Below are positions 15,020 to 18,086 of a DNA stretch of 18,086 nt, in pieces. Below the pieces are notes generated by a model. It was not told where the DNA came from and ran no database searches. It saw nothing but the letters and a program-made list of their open reading frames with translations. Within the stretch, counting starts at the first letter, position 1. Each line of letters begins with the position of its first letter. Source of the DNA: Oscillospiraceae bacterium. GTDB taxonomy: Bacteria > Bacillota_A > Clostridia > Oscillospirales > CAG-272. The position numbers and the translations under genes were made by a program. Location of the stretch: NCBI GenBank assembly GCA_015064425.1, contig SVSF01000027.1, positions 1 through 18,086 of the forward strand, in the 5' to 3' direction.

Positions 15020-17199
15020 CAGATTTCAACAGCGTAATCCGCTATTGCAGCATAAGGTTTATTCTTTGGATAGCTTACGGTAAAGCCTTCGCTCATAAGA
15101 GCTGCTCCCGTCATGACCTTAGAGGAAGATCGCTTGTCCCTGTCCGTAATGCGGTATTCTTTATTAGGATCAAGACCCTTCGCTATGAAGGTATATTCTC
15201 CGCCTGCACGAAGATATGCGATCATCATGCCCTCGCCGTTCTCATGGTCGTTGAACTGCATTGCAAGATTTCCTTTTTCGGATGCATCGTACTCGCTTAT
15301 CTGATAAAAGTCATTGAACATATATGTCTGGAGAGACTCCCATTCCTTGAGTCCGTTTGCCACAATCTTGTAATCGATATTGGTTCCGCCGGGAACTCCG
15401 TTGCTGAGAGTAAGCCTTGATCTTATATCATAGGTGCTAAAATAGTCGCAGATACCTGTTCCCGTGAAAATATACCAGGAATATGCGCCGAAATTCTGAC
15501 ACTGTTGAGATACAACGTCTGCAAACCAGTCGCTCTTCGTATGCATAAAGGAGAAGCGCATAGTCTCAAGATCGTTTCTTCTTCCGCCTCCCGAGCAGGA
15601 GTCAAATATAAGCCCGGGGTTTTCCTCTGCTATTCTCGTCCACGCTTCAACGTAGCCCGCACAAGCATGATTTTCCGTAATACCCGTTCTCGGAACTCCG
15701 TAAAGTTCCTCCTCGTACTTATCGTATGCGGCAAAATATACCTGTTGTCCCTTTTCGTAACTTACGTTGAAATCCTGGCGGTATACGTCCATACCGTATT
15801 TTTTCACCGTAGAACTTACAAGTTCCACCACGTAATCTATCGCCTCTTGCTTTCCATAATTTATAAGGCTTGAGCCTGCATAATAATTCTTCTTTTTACA
15901 GTCCATAAAGCTGATATATTTTTCATCTTTTGTGAGATATATCATATTATCTTTCAGATCTTTCGACTGTAAAGTATTATAATAAGCTCTTTCCGGCTCC
16001 ATCCAGAGGCAGAAGCTCATTCCGTTTTCTCGGCAGAGTTCAGACAGCTTTTCAAGTCCGCCGTCATTATATTTGGAATTGGGATTGTAGTTTCCCGCAC
16101 TATACCAACCGTCCTGACCATAGATATACCATCCTGCGTCTATTTCAAATACAAGATTGTAATTTTTATTTATCTGAGCTGCTACAAGACGTTTTGCCAC
16201 CGCCATATCTCTTTGTGCGCCTTCAAGACTTGAGGAAAGAAATACGTTCTGTTTAAAATCCCGCCTTCCCGAATTTCTGAAAAGATTATGTTCAACTATC
16301 CACCTTCTCCAGATATTCTGTCCGAATTGCCAATCTCCGTCCTTATAGAATATGAGCACCACTCCGGGAATGCTTACGCTCTCGCCCTCAAGCAGAACGA
16401 AGTCCGTATATCTCTGTCCGGCGGTAAATTCAAGTTCTCCGTTTTTGGATTCGTAATCTATTTTCCAGCTTCCCTGCCAGTTAATGACAGAAATTATTCC
16501 GCCCTTTTCCTTTGCTATATTGAAAAACGGTATGTATTCATCCGTAGGCAGTCCCTTGTCGGTTCCCAGGGTGAATTTCGATGAGTCGCTTATTTTTTTC
16601 GCATGGGGCTCATATGCATCCGCCGCATATTTACCGCCCTCTGTGTAATGAAACTCGCTGTCTTTTCCATAGCCCTCAAAAACCGTATCAAGAGCCTTTA
16701 TGTCCTTTATGTTTTCAGACTTTCCGTTTGATATATTTTCAAGAACCGCCGAGTACTCTATCAGGGGATATCCGTCATAGCCTGTAAGTGTGAGAGTAAG
16801 TTTCAGACCCTTTTCCGCACAGGTGTATACTATGTCAAAATATCTTCTCTCAACGGGCATATCGCTTTCGGGATAGTCAACGAATACCTGGACGTCTCCC
16901 GCCTCTTTGCTCCATTTGAGGGTATCGGAATGAACTCCGCCCACGGTAAAGCTTACGGGAGGAGCGTTCTTGTCTTCAACGTTCTCCTTAAGCCACTTTG
17001 CAGCCTCCTTGTAATCTCCGTAAAGAGACAGATATCCCTCTTCGGGCTCCGCCTTTATCCAGCTTTCGGTGCTTTCCGTAAGAGCCTCGGTCTCAGATTC
17101 TCCGTGAGTCTCGGTTTCCGCAGTTCCCCCGCCGCAGGCGGCAAGAGGAAGCAGCATAAGCACCGCAAGTATCAGTGAGATAAGTGAACGTATTTTCAT
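15019..17199 (-). CDS. GH36-like glycosidase lipoprotein (copy 3)
   Basis: A 726-residue paralogue with a signal peptide ending in LAAC (Cys22) and an E/T-rich linker. Its N-domain is complete, including the 45-residue stretch missing from copy 2, and its length is typical of bacterial GH36 enzymes. The barrel shows DAGW (354-357), WMEPERAYY, the nucleophile Asp476 in DVYRQDFN, and DSCSGGGRRNDLE with the acid/base Asp557 in TKSDW. DAGW and DSCSGGGRR are nearer to canonical GH36 than the DAPW and DACAGGGRR of copies 1 and 2, and a short insertion (SYEKGQQ) follows the nucleophile. This suggests an older divergence. The start at 17199 has AAGGAG about 9 nt upstream. Its promoter differs from those of copies 1 and 2. 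Confidence 0.9.
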   Translation of the reverse strand: MKIRSLISLILAVLMLLPLAACGGGTAETETHGESETEALTESTESWIKAEPEEGYLSLYGDYKEAAKWLKENVEDKNAPPVSFTVGGVHSDTLKWSKEAGDVQVFVDYPESDMPVERRYFDIVYTCAEKGLKLTLTLTGYDGYPLIEYSAVLENISNGKSENIKDIKALDTVFEGYGKDSEFHYTEGGKYAADAYEPHAKKISDSSKFTLGTDKGLPTDEYIPFFNIAKEKGGIISVINWQGSWKIDYESKNGELEFTAGQRYTDFVLLEGESVSIPGVVLIFYKDGDWQFGQNIWRRWIVEHNLFRNSGRRDFKQNVFLSSSLEGAQRDMAVAKRLVAAQINKNYNLVFEIDAGWYIYGQDGWYSAGNYNPNSKYNDGGLEKLSELCRENGMSFCLWMEPERAYYNTLQSKDLKDNMIYLTKDEKYISFMDCKKKNYYAGSSLINYGKQEAIDYVVELVSSTVKKYGMDVYRQDFNVSYEKGQQVYFAAYDKYEEELYGVPRTGITENHACAGYVEAWTRIAEENPGLIFDSCSGGGRRNDLETMRFSFMHTKSDWFADVVSQQCQNFGAYSWYIFTGTGICDYFSTYDIRSRLTLSNGVPGGTNIDYKIVANGLKEWESLQTYMFNDFYQISEYDASEKGNLAMQFNDHENGEGMMIAYLRAGGEYTFIAKGLDPNKEYRITDRDKRSSSKVMTGAALMSEGFTVSYPKNKPYAAIADYAVEI

Positions 17200-17233
17200 G
17201 GATCTTTCTCCTTATTTTAACTTATTTGTGAAA

Positions 17234-17262
17234 ATTATAGCATAAATTTATGAATATCTCAA
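17234..17262 (-). promoter_or_regulatory. Promoter of glycosidase copy 3
   Basis: On the minus strand TTGAGA (17262-17257), a 17-bp spacer and a perfect TATAAT (17239-17234) preceded by TGC (extended -10). The predicted start is near 17227. Confidence 0.75.
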
Positions 17263-17264
17263 CA

Positions 17265-17277
17265 TTACCCAGGGTAA
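17265..17277 (-). promoter_or_regulatory. Palindromic site upstream of the copy 3 promoter
   Basis: TTACCCAGGGTAA is a perfect 6-1-6 inverted repeat lying 2 bp upstream of the -35 hexamer, centred near -44. A further TTACCC half-site occurs around 17314-17319. The position suits an activator contacting RNA polymerase, or a repressor. The palindrome is not present upstream of copies 1 and 2. Confidence 0.5.
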
Positions 17278-17334
17278 CAAGAGTCACATAAACCCGATTT
17301 CGTAAGGCTTCTATTACCCTAAGTTGCAAAGCAC

Positions 17335-17358
17335 CCCGACAGACTTTCGTCCGTCGGG
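17335..17358 (-). terminator. Terminator of glycosidase copy 4
   Basis: CCCGAC (17335-17340) pairs with GTCGGG (17353-17358), with an inner GAC/GTC after one mismatch and a 4-nt loop. On the minus strand GGTGCTTTGC follows, so the T tract is poor and termination is probably moderate. It lies about 22 nt after the copy 4 stop codon. Confidence 0.55.
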
Positions 17359-17380
17359 ATATTTATTGCTCGTAAAAAGC

Positions 17381-18086
17381 CTATGCCTTCTTGTACCAAA
17401 CTACGGATGCGTAAGGAGTACCCTCTTCGTAAGATACCTTAAATCCGCCGTTCATTATCTCTTTACCCGTAAGTACACATTCCGTTTCGGGCTTGTCACC
17501 GTCCCAGATCTTGTACTCAGCGTCTGCTTCAAGGGCTTTCGCATTAAACGCGTAGTCCCCGCCCTTACGGAGGTATGCTACCATCATACCCTCTTCCTTT
17601 TCGTGGTCGTGGAACTGCATTGCCATCTTGCCATCCTCGTCGTAGTTCTGCTCGGATATCTGATAGTAATCCTTGTAGAGATACTTATGAAGGGATTTCC
17701 ATTCGCGAAGTCCTTTTACATAGGTTCCGACATCTCCACAGAAGCTGAGAGGTACTCCTATACTAAGAGTAAGGCGGGAACGCGTATCGTAATTATCCGC
17801 AGGGGCGCAAAGTCCCGTACCCGTGAAGATATACCAAGAGTATGCACCGAAGTTCTGGCACTGTGCGGACAACACCGGCTCTACCCAGTCGCTCTTGGTG
17901 TGTTCAAAAGAGAAACGCACCGTTTCAAGGTCGTGTCTTCTTCCTCCGCCCGCGCAGGCATCAAATACGAGTCCCGGATTTCTTGAGGACACCTCACGCC
18001 ACACCTTGCGATAGCCTTCGGCAGCCGCATTTCCGGTAGCTCCCTTTCTGGGAATACCGTACTTCTGCTCTTCATATTCGTCATAT
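17381..18086 (-). CDS. GH36-like glycosidase, partial (copy 4; 5' part beyond the window)
   Basis: The last 234 residues of a fourth paralogue, open to the window edge. It begins YDEYEEQKYGIPRKGATGN, aligned with the region about 20 residues after the nucleophile in copy 3, so the nucleophile itself is outside. It contains DACAGGGRRHDLE and the acid/base Asp in TKSDW (codon at 17890-17888), then QCQNFGAYSWYIFTGTG and the beta-rich C-domain, ending PYASVVWYKKA with a TAG stop. Its C-domain (YKIWDGD, VVWY) resembles copy 1 more than copies 2 and 3, but it lacks the long extension. TGNAAAEGY replaces the TENxAC.GY of the other copies, showing clear divergence in a barrel loop. A GTG at 18004 is internal and not a start. 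Confidence 0.88.
   Translation of the reverse strand, partial: YDEYEEQKYGIPRKGATGNAAAEGYRKVWREVSSRNPGLVFDACAGGGRRHDLETVRFSFEHTKSDWVEPVLSAQCQNFGAYSWYIFTGTGLCAPADNYDTRSRLTLSIGVPLSFCGDVGTYVKGLREWKSLHKYLYKDYYQISEQNYDEDGKMAMQFHDHEKEEGMMVAYLRKGGDYAFNAKALEADAEYKIWDGDKPETECVLTGKEIMNGGFKVSYEEGTPYASVVWYKKA

Larger units (their letters stand above)
9433..18086 (-). repeat. Tandem array of four GH36-like paralogues
   Basis: Four homologous genes in head-to-tail order. Shared blocks at fixed places include DVYRQDFN (copies 1-3), TKSDW, QCQNF.AYSWYIFTGTG and HDHE..EGMM. Copies 1 and 2 are also close in DNA: for example 11609-11642 and 13919-13952 are identical over 34 bp, and their promoters are duplicated as well. 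Successive duplication is the simplest explanation, with the copy 1/copy 2 event the most recent. Confidence 0.85.

Noticed and set aside
1..18086. Mobile elements, CRISPR arrays, tRNA or rRNA genes, prophage genes
   Set aside because: None was found by eye on either strand; the repeated content at the right end is explained by paralogous genes.

Overview
The window looks like the chromosome of a Gram-positive, low-to-mid GC Clostridia-type bacterium (Firmicutes/Bacillota), probably a gut anaerobe. The evidence is strong AGGAGG-type ribosome binding sites with ATG, GTG and TTG starts, lipoprotein signal peptides followed by Thr/Glu/Ser-rich linkers, rho-independent terminators after most genes, and GH36-like surface glycosidases. 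No rRNA, tRNA, CRISPR array or insertion sequence is visible.

Left part (1-6952), mostly housekeeping and stress genes. A zinc-ribbon membrane protein is followed by a TroA/ZnuA-type metal-binding lipoprotein whose start site carries a near-perfect Zur/Fur-like palindrome. Next comes a small ferritin-like diiron protein with a TTG start, and a convergent HD-domain hydrolase that shares a 19-bp hairpin terminator with it. On the minus strand, a metal-dependent amidohydrolase and prfC (release factor 3) form a two-gene operon with a clear promoter. A LysR-type regulator lies upstream of them with its own terminator.

Middle part (6953-9381). Divergent from the LysR gene is a two-gene operon encoding a Kef/CPA2-type cation:proton antiporter and an MgtC/SapB-family membrane protein. 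The shared intergenic region holds promoters for both directions and a perfect 14-bp palindrome, so the LysR protein may control the ion-homeostasis pair.

Right part (9399-18086), the accessory region. Four paralogous GH36-like (clan GH-D, melibiase-like) secreted glycosidase genes stand in tandem on the minus strand; the fourth is cut by the window end. The three complete copies carry lipoprotein signals. All four keep the acid/base Asp, and the three complete copies keep the nucleophile Asp. Two conserved sugar-contact motifs of the clan are changed (DD-G-W to DA-P/G-W, and K-x-D to R-Q-D), so the substrate may not be a simple alpha-galactoside. The copies have diverged: the first (9433-12630) has an unidentified C-terminal extension of about 330 residues, and the second (12769-14805) has lost exactly 45 codons between what look like 9-bp direct repeats. 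Copies one and two share a duplicated promoter; copy three has a different promoter with a 13-bp palindrome next to it. No transporter or sugar-pathway genes accompany the array inside the window.

Across the window, seven of the eight promoters I can place have a TGN extended -10 with a 17-bp spacer. The most unusual content is the tandem glycosidase family; I see no clear evidence of an entirely new molecular system.
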